From Fratercula arctica (Eukaryota; Chordata; Aves; Charadriiformes; Alcidae), in contig CANTUZ010000025.1 in assembly GCA_947846985.1 (NCBI GenBank), positions 12,708,100 to 12,772,099 on the forward strand: a stretch of DNA of 64,000 nt, written 5' to 3'. The notes beneath the pieces were generated by a model. It saw only the letters and a program-made list of their open reading frames with translations. It made no database searches and was not told the DNA's origin. The translations under genes were made by a program, and so were the position numbers. How positions within the stretch are numbered: position 1 is the first letter of the stretch; every line of letters begins with the position of its first letter. This document shows positions 10,101-20,925 of this stretch, piece by piece.

Positions 10101-13100
10101 AAAGGGACAACCAAGTGTATTGGACTGTGTGGATTCGATGGCCTGGCACATTAGAGCCACAAAAATATACAGCCCTTGTGGACACTGGTGCACAGTGTAC
10201 CCTATTGCCATCGAATCATAAAGGGACAGAATCTGTGACTATTTCTGGAGTGACAGGTGGGTCTCAAGAACTGACTATACTGGAGGCTGAAGTGAGCCTG
10301 AGTGGGAATAAATGGGAGAAGCACCCCATTGTAACTGGCCCAGATGCTCCGTGCATCCTTGGCATAGACTTCCTCAAAAGACGGTATGTCAAAGACCCGA
10401 AAGGGTATCGATGGGCTTTTGGTATAGCAGCTGTAGAGACTGAGGACATTACACAACTGTCTACCTTACCTGGCCTTTCAGATGACCCTTCTGTGGTGGG
10501 ACTGCTGAAGGTTAAAGAACAGCAGGTGCCAACTGCTACTGCCACAGTGCATCGGTGACAGTATCGCACTAACCGAGACTCCCTGATTCCCATCCAGAAC
10601 CTGATTCGTCAGCTGGAGACCCAAGGAGTGATCAGCAAGACTCGCTCACCCTTTAACAGCCCAATATGGCCAGTGCAAAAGTCTGATGGAGACTGGAGAT
10701 TAACAGTAGACTATCGTGGCCTGAATGAAGTCACACCACCGCTGAGCGCTGCTGTGCCAGACATGCTAGAACTGCAGTATGAACTGGAGTCCAAGGCAGC
10801 CAAGTGGTATGCCACAATTGATATAGCTAATGCATTTTTCTCTATGCCTTTAGCAGCAGAGTGCAGGCCACAGTTTGCTTTCACCTGGAGGGGTGTCCAG
10901 TACACCTGGAATCGACTGCCCCAGGGGTGGAAACACAGCCCCACCATTTGCCATGGACTGATCCAGACTGCCCTGGAGAAGGGTGGAGCTCCAGAACACC
11001 TGCAATACACTGATGACATCATTGTGTGGGGTAATACACCAGAAGAAGTTTTCAAGAAAGGTAAGAAGATAATCAAGATTCTTCTGAAAGCAGGTTTTGT
11101 TGTAAAAAGAGGTAAGGTCAAGGGACCTGCATGAGACATCCAGTTCTTAGGAATTAAGTGGCAAGATGGTCACCGCCAGATCCCAATGAATGTGATAAAT
11201 TAAATAACAGCTATGTCCCCACCTCCTAACAAAAAGGAGACACAAGCCTTTTTAGGCGTTGTGGGTTTCTGGAGAATGCACGTTCCAGGTTATAGTCAGA
11301 TTGTGAAACCTCCCTATGAAGCGACTCGAAAGAAAAATGAGTTTACGTGGGGTCCTGAGCAACGACAGGCCTTTGAGCAAATTAAACAAGAGATTGTGCA
11401 TGCAGTAGCCCTTGGGCCAGTCCAAACAGGACAGGACATTAAAAATGTGCTCTACACTGCAGCCGAGGACAATGGCCCTACCTGGAGACTCTGGCAGAAA
11501 GCACCAGGGGAGACTCAAGGTCGACCCCTGGGATTCTGGAGTCGAGGGTACAAAGGCTCTGAGGCCAACTATACCCCAACTGAGAAAGAGATCTTGGCAG
11601 CATATGGAGGAGTCAGAGCTGCTTCAGAGGTCATTGATACCGAAGCACAACTCCTCCTGCTGCCCCGATTACCAGTGCTGGGCTGGATGTTCAAGGGTCA
11701 AGTTCCTTCTACTCATCATGCCACCAATGCTACCTGGAGTAAGTGGGTTGCCTTAATCACTCAGCAAGCTTGAATAGGAAACCCCAATCGTCCAGGAACT
11801 GTAGAAGTGATCACAAGCTGGGCTGAAGGCAAAGACTTCACAATGCCACCAGAGGAGGTGGTGACTCGTGCTGAGGAGGCCCCACCATATAATGAACTCT
11901 CAGATAATGAGAAACAGTATGCTCTGTTCACTGATGGATCTTGTCATATTGTAGGAAAACACAGGAAGTGGAAAGCTGCTGTGTGGAGTCCTACACGATG
12001 AGTTGCAGAAGCTACTGAAGGACAAGGTGAATCAAGCCAGTTTGCAGAGGTGAAAGCCATTCAGCTGGCTTTGGACATCGCCGAGCGAGAAAGATGGCCA
12101 GTACTTTATCTCTACACTGACTCATGGATGGTGGCAAATGCTTTGTGGGGATGGTTAACGCAGTGGAAGCAGGGCAACTGGCAGTGCAGAGGTAAACCAA
12201 TCTGGGCTGCTGAATTATGGCAAGATATTGCTGAGCGGCTAGGGAAACTAGTCGTGAAGGTACGCCATGTAGATGCCCACATACCCATGAGTCGGTCCAC
12301 TGAGGAACATCAAAACGATCAGCAAGTGGACCAGGCTGCTAAGGTTTTCAAGACAGATTTGGACTGGGAACATAAAGGTGAACTATTTTTAGCTTGGTGG
12401 GCCCATGACACCTCAGGTCATCAAGGAAGGGATGCAACATATAAGTGGGCTCGTGACCGAGGGGTGGATTTAACCATGGACGCTATTGCGCAGGTTATCC
12501 ACGACTGTGAAACATGCACCGAAATCAAGCAAGCTAAAAGGTTAAAACCTTTGTGGTATGGGGGATGATGGCTGAAATATAAGTATGGGGAGGCTTGGCA
12601 AATTGACTATATCACACTCCCTGAAACCCGCCAGGGTAAGCGCTATGTGCTTACTATGGTGGAAGCAAGCACTGGATGGTTGGAAACCTATGCCGTACCC
12701 CATGCTACTGCCCAGAATACCATCCAGGGCCTTGAAAGGCAAGTCTTGTGGCAACATGGTACTCCAGAAAGAATTGAGTCAGACAGTGGGACTCATTTCA
12801 AAAACAATCTTATAAGTGCTTGGGCAAAAGAACATGGCATTGAGTGGGTACATCATATCCCCTATCATGCACCAGCTTCTGGGAAAACTGAGCGATACAA
12901 TGGACTATTAAAAACTACCCTGAAATCGATGGGGGGTGGAACCTTTAAAAACCGGGACAAGCATTTAGCACAAGCTACCTGGTTAGTTAACAGCAGGGGA
13001 TCCATCAATCGAGCTGCTCCTGCTCAGTCAGACCTTTTACATAATATAGAAGGGGATAAGGTCCCTGTGGTGCATGAAAGGAATATGCTGGGGAAAGCTG

Positions 13101-13254
13101 TTTGGGTTTCTCCTGCCTCAGGCAAAGGCAAACCCATTCATGGGACTGTTTTTGCTCAAGGACCTGGATGTACTTGGTGGGTGATGCTGGAGAATGGAGA
13201 ACTTCAGTGTGTACCTCAAGGAAATTTGACCCTGGGTGAAAATACTCAACTCTG
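10073..13254 (+). pseudogene. pol: X1 pol: protease, RT, RNase H, integrase with multiple stops
   Basis: One reading frame follows the ERV-L-like order. Protease has D-T-G-A-Q at about 10180-10194. RT spans about 10600-11180 with Y-T-D-D at 11006-11017 (the usual second residue is I or V). RNase H follows (F-T-D-G-S near 11928-11942), then integrase with an HHCC-type zinc region (about 12400-12520) and a D,D,E core ending near 13254. Stops occur at 10556-10558, 11132-11134, about 11201-11203, 11771-11773, 11999-12001 and 12566-12568. Most of these from 11132 onward are also present in X2, the main evidence that the two pol regions are copies of one dead ancestor. No env follows. Confidence 0.88.
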
Positions 13255-13278
13255 AGCTGTATGATGTTAATTGTTATA

Positions 13279-13615
13279 TGTCGTGGTTTGGCCTCAGATG
13301 GCAACAAAGAACCACGTGTCGCTCGCTCAGCGCTTCCCAGTACGGGAAGGATCAGAAAAAAAAAGGCAAAACTCTTGGGTTGAGACAAAGGCAGTTTAAC
13401 AGAACAGCAAAGGGAACAAGAAAACAACACCACCACCACCGACAGAGAAATATACAAACGTAATTACGGAACCGCCCCTCCCCACTGGTCCGGAACAGGG
13501 ACGCACCAGCCCCCTCCAAACCCGACTGCCTGCCCCCTCCCTCCTCTTAATCTCAGGGTGGGCGTGGCTCACATGGCATGGAATGCTTAACCCTGTCCCT
13601 GCCGGAACCAGGACA
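13279..13615 (-). repeat. Y-family LTR (3' LTR), inverted relative to X1
   Basis: The plus strand reads TGTCGTGGTTTGGCC at 13279 and ends AACCAGGACA at 13615, the reverse of a Y LTR. It follows the X1 sequence ...TTGTTATA exactly where Y1 interrupts X2 (26705/26706). It is therefore a duplicate of the Y1 3' LTR, not an independent insertion. Confidence 0.87.
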
Positions 13616-14468
13616 TTATCCACCCCTTATTCCATACCATTTTTGCCACGCCCAGATTTTACAGTTTTCGGAACATGTGACTGGTGTACCCGGCGTAGCT
13701 CATGCACACAGTCCATGGGCCAAGGATGTAGATCTTGAGGAAGTTGCTGGGTGTCAGCTCTGATCCCATCACCACTTTGCTTTACTCAATTCTTCATCAA
13801 AGTCCATCTGTCCTTAATTTGGGTGATTCTTACTGCAGTACAGATGATAGCAATTATAGTAACGAGGACATACACTGACAGTGTTACACACGATTTGATT
13901 CATTGGCTATTCTCACCCAAAATCAAGTCCCCATGAGGTACACATCGGACTTCCCCATCCTTCTGCATCACCCACCAAGTGCACCCAGGTCCTTGGGCAA
14001 AAGCAATCCCACGGATGGGTTTGCCTTTGCCTGAGGCAGGACTAACCCAGTCTGTCTTCCCTAACATATTCTTCATGTGCACTACAGGGACCTTATCCCC
14101 TTCTACGGTATGTGGAAGTTTTGATTGGGCAGGGCCAGCCCAATTGGTAGATCCCCTGGTATTAACTAGCCAGGTAGCCTTTGCTAAATGTGCATCCCAA
14201 TGTTTCAAGGTCCCACCACCCATTGCTCTCAGTGCAGTTTTTAACAGTCCATTGTATCGTTCTATCTTCCCAGAGGCTGATGCGTGATAGGGGATGTGAT
14301 ATACCCACTCAATGCCATGCTCTTTGGCCCAGGTGTCTATGAGGCTGTTTCAGAAATGAGTCCCGTTGTCCGACTCAATTCTCTCTGGGGTACCATGTCG
14401 CCACAGGACTTGCTTTTCAAGGCCCAGGATAGTATTCCGGGCAGTGGCATGGGGCACAGGGTATGTGG
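13616..14468 (-). mobile_element. Y element 3' fragment (integrase C-terminus and 3' region), truncated
   Basis: This is the reverse of Y1 positions 25521-26369. The frame 13900-14223 (minus) encodes the integrase C-terminal region and is identical in protein to the end of Y1 pol. Homology stops abruptly at 14468, where an X-type LTR fragment begins. It forms the inner end of the left arm of a large inverted repeat. Confidence 0.85.
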
Positions 14469-14843
14469 CCAATGTCCGAGGAGGACCAATGGCCAATGGC
14501 CAATGTCCGAGGAGGACCCTGTCTGTTCATCTGCCTTTGATCCCGATCGGTGTGTTCCTGACTCCAACTCTGGAATCCAGTTCCCACCCATCGCTGGGTC
14601 CAGCCTGGGGCTTCCCCAGTGTCTGCCAGTGACATCATCCTGGGAGCTTAATACGGTTTTGTATATACTGTATCTGTTTCATTATTTTCCTTTTTATTTT
14701 ATTATTAATATTTCATTAAAGTAGTTTAGTTTCTTCTAAACTTGTAAATTTCTCTTTATCTCTCCTCCTCCTCTGCGTGCACCAGAGGCTGGGGGGGAAG
14801 CATCTGTCGCTGGCCATTGGCCAGTTTGGCCAAAACCATGATA
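14469..14843 (+). repeat. Truncated X-type LTR (3' part)
   Basis: It matches the 3' part of the X2 5' LTR (32218-32927, reversed), including the CATTAAAGTAGTTTAG region, and ends AAACCATGATA. A short local duplication of GGCCAATGTCCGAGGAGGAC marks the junction at 14469-14520. It lacks the LTR 5' half. Confidence 0.7.
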
Positions 14844-14889
14844 GGTCTTCTTATGTTCAGAAGGATTATTTTGTCCCATAGTTGTTTTT

Positions 14890-16198
14890 CACAGAATCAC
14901 AGAATGGTAGGGGTTGGAAGGTACCTTGAGAGATTCCAACCCCCCTGCTAAAGCAGGGCCACCTAGAGCAGGTTGCACAGGAACACGTCCAGGTGGGTTT
15001 TGAATGTCTCCAGAGATGGAGACTCCACCTCTCTGGGCAGCCTGTTCCAGTGCTCTGCCACCCTCAAAGTAAAGAAGGTCCTTCTCGTGTTTAGGTGGAA
15101 CTTCCTATGTTCAAGTTTGTGCCCGTTACCTCTTGTCCTGTCACTGGGCACCACTGAAAAGAGCCTGGCCCCATCCTCCTGACACCCACCCCTTAAGTAT
15201 TTATAAGCATTAATAAGATCCCCCCTCAGTCGTCTTTTTTCCAGACTAAAAAGACCCAAGTCCCTCAGCCTGTCTTCATAAGAGAGGTGTTCCAGTACCC
15301 TAATCATCTTTGTAGCCCTTTGCAGTACCCTCTGCAGCAGTTCCCTGTCCTTCTTGAACTGGGGAGCCCAGAACTGGACACAGTACTCCAGGTGCGGCCT
15401 CACCAGGGCAGAGTAGAGGGGGAGGATGACCTCCCTTGACCTGCTGGCCACACTCTTCTTGATGCACCCCAGGATGCCATTGGCCTTCTTGGCCACATTG
15501 CTGGCTCACGGTCATCCTGTTGTCCACCAGGACTCCCAGGTCTCTTTCCACAGAGCTGCTCTCCAGCAGGTCAGCCCCCAACCTGTACTGGTGCATGGGG
15601 TTATTCCTCCCCAGGTGCAGCACCCTACACTTGCCCTTGTTGAATTTCATAAGGTTTCTCTCTGCCCAGATCTCCAACCTGTCCAGGTCTTGCTGTATGG
15701 TGGCACAGCCTTCTGGTGTGTCAGCCACCCCTCCCAGCTTTGTGTCATCAGCAAACTTGCTGAGGGTGCACTCTACCCCTTCATCCAGGTCATTGATGAA
15801 TATATTGAAGAGGACTGGACCCAGTACTGACCCCTGGGGAACACCACTTGTCACAGACCTCCAACTAGACTCTGTGCCCCTAATCACAACCCTCTGACCT
15901 CTGTCTTTCAGCCAGTTTTCAATCCACCCCACTGTCCATTCATCTAACCCACACTTCTTAAGCTTCCCTATGAGGATGTTATGGGAGACGGTGTCAAAAG
16001 CCTTGCTGAAGTCAAGGTAGACAACATCCACTGCCCTCCCCTCATCTGTCCATCCAGTCACACCATCGTAGAAAGCTATCAGATTAGTCAGACATGGTTT
16101 CCCCTTGGTGTATCCGTGTTGAGTACTTCCGATAGCTTTCTTTTCCTCCACATGCCTTGTGATGGCATCCAGAATGAGCTGTTCCATCATCTTTCCAG
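14890..16198 (-). mobile_element. CR1 LINE, 5'-truncated, 1.3 kb
   Basis: The 3' end lies at 14890 (CACAGAATGGTAGG...) with ORF2 reading away on the minus strand. RT motifs are clear: [17 protein letters not shown] and F-A-D-D-T-K. A frameshift near 15500 separates 16190-15500 from 15496-14963. Homology to the CR1 at 49922-52776 is high and stops at 16198, a normal 5' truncation. Confidence 0.93.
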
Positions 16199-16904
16199 CA
16201 ATATATCTGCATTAAAATTACTTATACGTGTTTGGTTTTATGCAGAAGTGGAATCTAGTATTACTTAGCAATATCTAATATGAAAGAGGAAAAATGAATA
16301 TGTCTCCAGGTTTATGATGTGCAATATGGAAAAACCTTCACTGGTTTGTTAGAAAATCTGCATATGCCTTAAAACAAACTGGAAAGAGTTTCTTTTTCTT
16401 AAAAGCATGATCAAGATCTGTCTAAAACTTTTCAGATTTTTTTTAATTCCCTTCCTTAAGCATCCTTGTATACTTTTATCTTGATGTGCAAGAATGTTTG
16501 TGTTAAATCCTCTGCACGTTGTGAATGTTCCCCTCACACTGGAATTTAGTCCATCATTATTTACTGTGATATCACACGATGCAAAATAAATGCCAGATTT
16601 ACAGGGTAAATGTATAAAAAAAAAAATCCTTGTGGAAAACCAGACTTGCTGGTATTTCCCATTTCACAGATTAAAGACAGGGCCACAGGCTGTGTATTTA
16701 TCACCTATCTTAGGCATCTAAATTTGGGCTGTAGACTTACATAGTCATGACAAGAGAAATGGGTGAGCAGTCAACAGTTAAGCTCCCAGCTTTGAGTCTC
16801 TTCTCGGAGCAACTGTTGACTACACAGGAAACTTTAGAGTGCCTTCATTCCTTATCCAAGTATCTTCATTAGGGACCTAAAATTAGTGATGCAATTACTT
16901 TTTT
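16199..16904. other. NNT intron sequence, no gene seen
   Basis: About 700 bp of AT-rich unique sequence between a CR1 and an LTR. Nothing recognisable. Confidence 0.6.
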
Positions 16905-17230
16905 TGTGGAGCATTGATTCATGGACTCTGGCAGGGTATGGACCAAAGACCTTTATTACAACAATTTTCCGAGCTTTATAGGTACAAGCACTCTCCATGC
17001 ACAGGCAGCATCCTGCTGATAGGTTGAAGGTCAATTGCCACACGTTTCTCGGTGTCTTCTAATTGGTCGTCTCTGTCTGTTCACGCGGAGTAGCAGCTTT
17101 GCTTTCACATTCCTGTTCTTGCTGATATCTCCTGACGCTTGCTTATCTTTTCTCTCAAGGCGCCTCTCAAGGGTACAGCTTTGTCTCATCAAGGCCAAAC
17201 AGATTCCCTATGCTACTCTCTATCTCCACA
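16905..17230 (-). repeat. 3' LTR of W2 (326 bp)
   Basis: Same family and length as the LTR at 1194-1519. It is preceded (minus sense) by a purine tract AAAAAGGGGGAATTG, the expected polypurine tract. Six T residues flank it on the left (16899-16904) and six flank the far end of the element (18621-18626), consistent with a 6-base target duplication but of low information content. Confidence 0.87.
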
Positions 17231-17752
17231 ATTCCCCCTTTTTAATTTTTCTACAACAAAAGCTTGATTAATCATTTTTTGCACTATTTTCCGTAAGCAG
17301 CCTAAAATACAGGGCACGACAAGCATTAAGGCACACACAAATAATAACAACAACAATCCAACCTTTACAGTTGATAATAGCCATCCTGAAATACCCCAGC
17401 TGTTAAAAAGGTTAGCCAGCCATTCCCAGCTTCCCTCTATTTGTAATTTCTGCACATTTCGCTCTAACTGTTGTATACTTTTATGGATTGATTCAGAGTG
17501 GTCTGATAAATTCATACAGCACATGCCATCAAAATCTTCACATCCATGGCCATGCGCTAATAACAGGAAATCGATGGCTGCCCTATTTTGCAGAGTTGCG
17601 TGGCGTACGGAATCTAAATCTAATAAAAGGCCAGAAAGCACTAATGAAGTAGCGTTACTTTGTTTTGCAAGCCAACAACCTAGCTTTTTTAAGAGCGTGA
17701 GCGCTTTCACCAAAGCCACACCGCAGGCAAGGAAAGAAGAAATGGCAACCAT
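17213..17752 (-). CDS. env: W2 env transmembrane subunit, partial
   Basis: A 179-residue open frame on the minus strand. It contains a hydrophobic N-terminal stretch, the L-Q-N-R-A-A-I-D region typical of retroviral TM heptad/immunosuppressive segments, a C-x6-C-C motif (C-E-D-F-D-G-M-C-C), and a long membrane anchor (about residues 125-150). It ends inside the 3' LTR, as env genes often do. The surface subunit is only partly present upstream in a different frame. The intact TM frame may be chance survival in a deleted copy. Confidence 0.82.
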   Translation of the reverse strand: MVAISSFLACGVALVKALTLLKKLGCWLAKQSNATSLVLSGLLLDLDSVRHATLQNRAAIDFLLLAHGHGCEDFDGMCCMNLSDHSESIHKSIQQLERNVQKLQIEGSWEWLANLFNSWGISGWLLSTVKVGLLLLLFVCALMLVVPCILGCLRKIVQKMINQAFVVEKLKRGNCGDRE

Positions 17753-17821
17753 GGGTGGCTGCCAAAAGTGTACTTGGTTGTTACAATCTGACTTGAAAGC
17801 ATGAGTTACCGAGCGTTTATT

Positions 17822-18538
17822 TCAGTGGCAGTCTTTTGCATGAGTGTGATTTAGTATCGTTGTGATATTAGGTGTCGGCATGGTTAATTTTCCTAGAGTA
17901 CAAGGCCCTCCCGTAATGCGAGAAGGAATCCCTGACCAGGCATGATCTCCACAAATAAAAAACACACCCTGGGGCAGTTTCCGGGGTACCGGATCCGCAG
18001 GGGCAACATGAGTGGATGTCCAATTGCACCATTTTGATTGATTCGGATATATGCTATCAAGAGGGGTGACCTTTTGGAGATATGTTGCGTTTCGAGGGTA
18101 TTTGGTGAAGTTAAAATATTTACAAGCATTGGATGACAAAGACGACATGTTTAGAAAATTTAAAACATAAGTTGCTTTATACAATCGCTCTTGAGGTGTC
18201 ATACCTACGGGATTCCCCCTTTTTCGTTTATCAAGCATGGTTTTTAAAGTATGATGCATGCGTTTCACAACTGCTTGCCCAGTTGGGGAATGAGGAATAC
18301 CGGTGACATGTTTAATACCCCATGTCTGTAAAGAGACCTGTATTTTAGCGGACACATAAGCTGGTCTGTTATCAGTTTTTACAGTTTTTGGTACTCCCAT
18401 GACTGCAATGCATTGCAACCAATGTCGAATAACATCACGAGCCTTCTCTCCTGTAGTAGCTATAACAAGGTGAGAAAACAAATCAACTGAAACATGTACA
18501 TGGCGCAAACATCCAAATTCTGTTTGGAATTCTCTCAA
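17822..18538 (-). pseudogene. W2 integrase-env(SU) deletion fusion
   Basis: A single 238-codon frame begins inside the integrase core (V-D-L-F-S-H and T-D-N-R-P-A-Y carry the two Asp residues). It then passes without a stop into a glycoprotein-like segment with several N-x-S/T sequons and cysteines. In the third catalytic position Lys is found (V-V-K-R) where integrases need Glu. The shape suggests an internal deletion that joined pol to env in frame. The start at 18538 is not a natural start; the frame abuts an LTR fragment. Confidence 0.75.
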
Positions 18539-18547
18539 GGAATTCTC

Positions 18548-18620
18548 TCAGTTCTCTCAAGGATACAGCTTTGTCTCACCAGGGTCAAACAGATCCCCTA
18601 TGCTACTCCCTATCTCTACA
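18548..18620 (-). repeat. Truncated 5' LTR of W2 (73 bp)
   Basis: Only the first 73 bases of a W LTR (minus sense TGTAGAGATAGGGAG...) remain and are fused directly to integrase. The outer terminus and flank are preserved, so the loss was internal: most of the LTR, leader, gag and most of pol. Confidence 0.75.
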
Positions 18621-18658
18621 TTTTTTCACTAAATGTAGAAGGTTGAGGACTTCAGTTA

Positions 18659-18975
18659 TCATAGAATCATAGAGTCTGTTGGGTTGGAAGGGACCTTTAA
18701 AGGTCATCTAGTCCAACCCCCTTAAAATGAGCAGGGATATCTTCAACTAGATCAGATTGCTCAGAGCCTCATCAAGCCTGGCCTTGAATGTCTTCAGGGA
18801 TGGGGCCACCTTTCTGGGCAACCTGTTCCAAAGTCTCACCACCCTCATTGTAAAGAACTTCATCCTAATGTCTAATCTAAACCTATTCTACTCTAGTGTA
18901 AAACCATCGCCCCTCATCCTATCGCTACATGCCCTTGCAAACAGTCCCTCCCCAGCTTTCTTGTAGGCCCCTGTT
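18659..18975 (-). mobile_element. CR1 LINE 3' fragment
   Basis: Starts ATCATAGAATCATAGAGT then GGGTTGGAAGGGACC, the CR1 3' end in reverse. About 315 bp, old and diverged relative to the other CR1 copies. No useful reading frame. Confidence 0.9.
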
Positions 18976-19357
18976 GTGTGAAAAGGGGCAAAGCGGTTTT
19001 GGCAGAAGATAAACCCCCTTGCGTTCTAACACTCCTCACTGAGGTGGGAGGCTAGGTGCGGCTAGGTTTAAATTCTGAGTGATGCCCAATTCAGCACTAT
19101 CAGTCCAATCGTGTTTAATATGTATTAAACTATTACGATTTGGATACACTAATAGTGGACTGCACCTTCAGTCTAGTCGTGCTCATGAACTAGCACAGCC
19201 ACTTTCGAGTCTTTGGTCCTGTTCAGTGAGAAACCGAAATGACTAGCTACTTAAATAGTGCAGTTTATTTAAACAACAGATATATAGGTTTTTAGGATTG
19301 CTGGTAATAAATATACTGTCTGCAAAGCACGTGCAAATAAAGGTATTGTTAAACCAC
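18976..19357. other. Unassigned segment
   Basis: About 380 bp between a CR1 tail and the X2 3' LTR. It has no frame and no termini that I recognise; it could be an LTR remnant of another family. Confidence 0.3.
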
Positions 19358-20139
19358 TGTCATGGTTTTGACGGGATTGGCCAATCAGAACGACAGATGG
19401 CCCTCCCCCCCCCCCCCCCAGAGAGGAGAGGAAGAGATAAGGAGATTTACGAGTTTAGAAAAAGAACTAAACTACTTTAATGAAAATAATAATAAATAAG
19501 AAAAATAGTAAATAATAATAGAATAAAAAAATAAAAAATTAAATAATTTAAAAAAAGTATACAATATATACAAAACTGTATCCAGCTCCCAGGATGATGA
19601 TCGCATCACCAGCAGACACAGGGAAAGTCCCAGACTGGAGTCAGTGACGAATAGGAGCTGAATTCCAGAACTAGCATCAGGAATGCTCGGATCGGGATCA
19701 AAGGCAGACGAACAGACAGGGTCCTCCTCAGATGTCAGCCATTGAAGAAAAGACGAGCCAGAGCAGCCTTGCCCCTTTGATCCCTTAGCTTTTATACTGA
19801 GCGTGATGCAGATGGGATGGAATACCCTGTTGGTCAGTTTTGGGTCACCTGTCCCATCCACTCCTCCCTGCAGGTGGGACCCCTCTACACTTCTCCGCTT
19901 CTGACCCTCTAACGGGGCAAACAGCGAAGTTAGTTGACCTTGGTTGTTATAGCAATAAGCATAAGCAAGAGCCTCTGTGCATACCATTCCTTGGTATAAT
20001 CAGGTCTTATCACTCTGAGAGTGAACAGTTTCTGAACAATATGCTGTTAATTTCAGACTTCAGTTAGTCAGAAGAGGCCCAGCTAAAAAGTAAAATTACA
20101 AATCAGAAAATTGGTTCTGTTTTACCTCAAAGAAGGACA
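19358..20139 (-). repeat. 3' LTR of X2 (782 bp)
   Basis: Reversed X LTR: TGTCATGGTTTTGAC at 19358, AGAAGGACA at 20139. It is close to the X1 LTR but clearly different from the X2 5' LTR at 32218-32927, so the two ends of X2 do not look like a simple pair. The flanks (ACCAC left, AGACC right of X2) do not form a target duplication. Confidence 0.82.
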
Positions 20140-20482
20140 TTCCACCCCTTATTCCATACCATTTGCGTCATGCTCAGATTACTGTCACTTCTTTTCCATC
20201 AAATATATACATATATATAGATACATAGATCTCTCACTTATGATTTTATCTTTATACACCAAAGTTCATTAAGTTCATTTAGTTCATAATTGCAGGTTTT
20301 CATCTATCATAGCAGACTCTCAGGGCAGAAAAGATGATGTAAAGTTCATTGTGGTCCATGTCCACAGGTAGTATGTCCATCCTGAAGAGTTTGCTGGACA
20401 CCACTTGATGAAGCTAGCTCAGGTCTCATCACCACTATTTTATCCTGAAAAACACTTGTAGAACACTGTTAGTATTATATAA
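20140..20482 (-). mobile_element. X2 3' non-coding region
   Basis: Minus-sense 3' untranslated part of X2, ending in the purine-rich GGAATAAGGGGTGGAA just before the LTR. It is related to 40174-40400 of Y2. It holds no env or other gene. It is separated from the X2 pol by the nested Y1 insertion. Confidence 0.7.
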
Positions 20483-20821
20483 TGTCCTGGTTCCGGCAGG
20501 GACAGGGTTAAGCATTCCATGCCATGTGAGCCACGCCCACCCTGAGATTAAGAGGAGGGAGGGGGCAGGCAGTCGGAGTTGGAGCGGGCTGGCGCCTCCT
20601 GGGTCTGGACCGGCGGGGAGCGGCGGTTCCGTAATCGTGTTTGTATATTCCTCTGTCTGTGGTGGTGGTGTTGTTGTTTTCTTGTTCCCTTTGCTGTTCT
20701 GTTAAACTGCCTTTGTCTCAACCCAAGAGTTTTGCCTTTTTCTTTTGATCCTTCCCGTACCGGGAAGTGCTGAGCGAGCGACACGTGGTTCTTTGTTGCC
20801 ATCTGAGGCCAAACCACGACA
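20483..20821 (+). repeat. 5' LTR of Y1 (339 bp)
   Basis: TGTCCTGGTTCCGGC at 20483 to AAACCACGACA at 20821. Nearly the same as the 3' LTR, which supports a fairly recent insertion. Confidence 0.9.
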
Positions 20822-20829
20822 GTCCTTTT

Positions 20830-20847
20830 TGGCGCCCAACGTGGGGC
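20830..20847 (+). other. Primer-binding site of Y1, tRNA-Lys(CUU) type
   Basis: TGGCGCCCAACGTGGGGC is an exact complement of the 3' end of tRNA-Lys(CUU), 8 bases after the LTR. Confidence 0.88.
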
Positions 20848-20925
20848 TCGAAGGGTTGAGACAATGACAGAATCCAACTAGAGCTTGAAAAAACGAATTT
20901 GTTAGGTAAATAGTCACTGGTCACT

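Noticed and set aside
13279..13615. Independent insertion of a Y LTR next to X1
   Set aside because: The insertion point and neighbouring bases are the same as Y1 in X2, so it is part of the inverted duplication.
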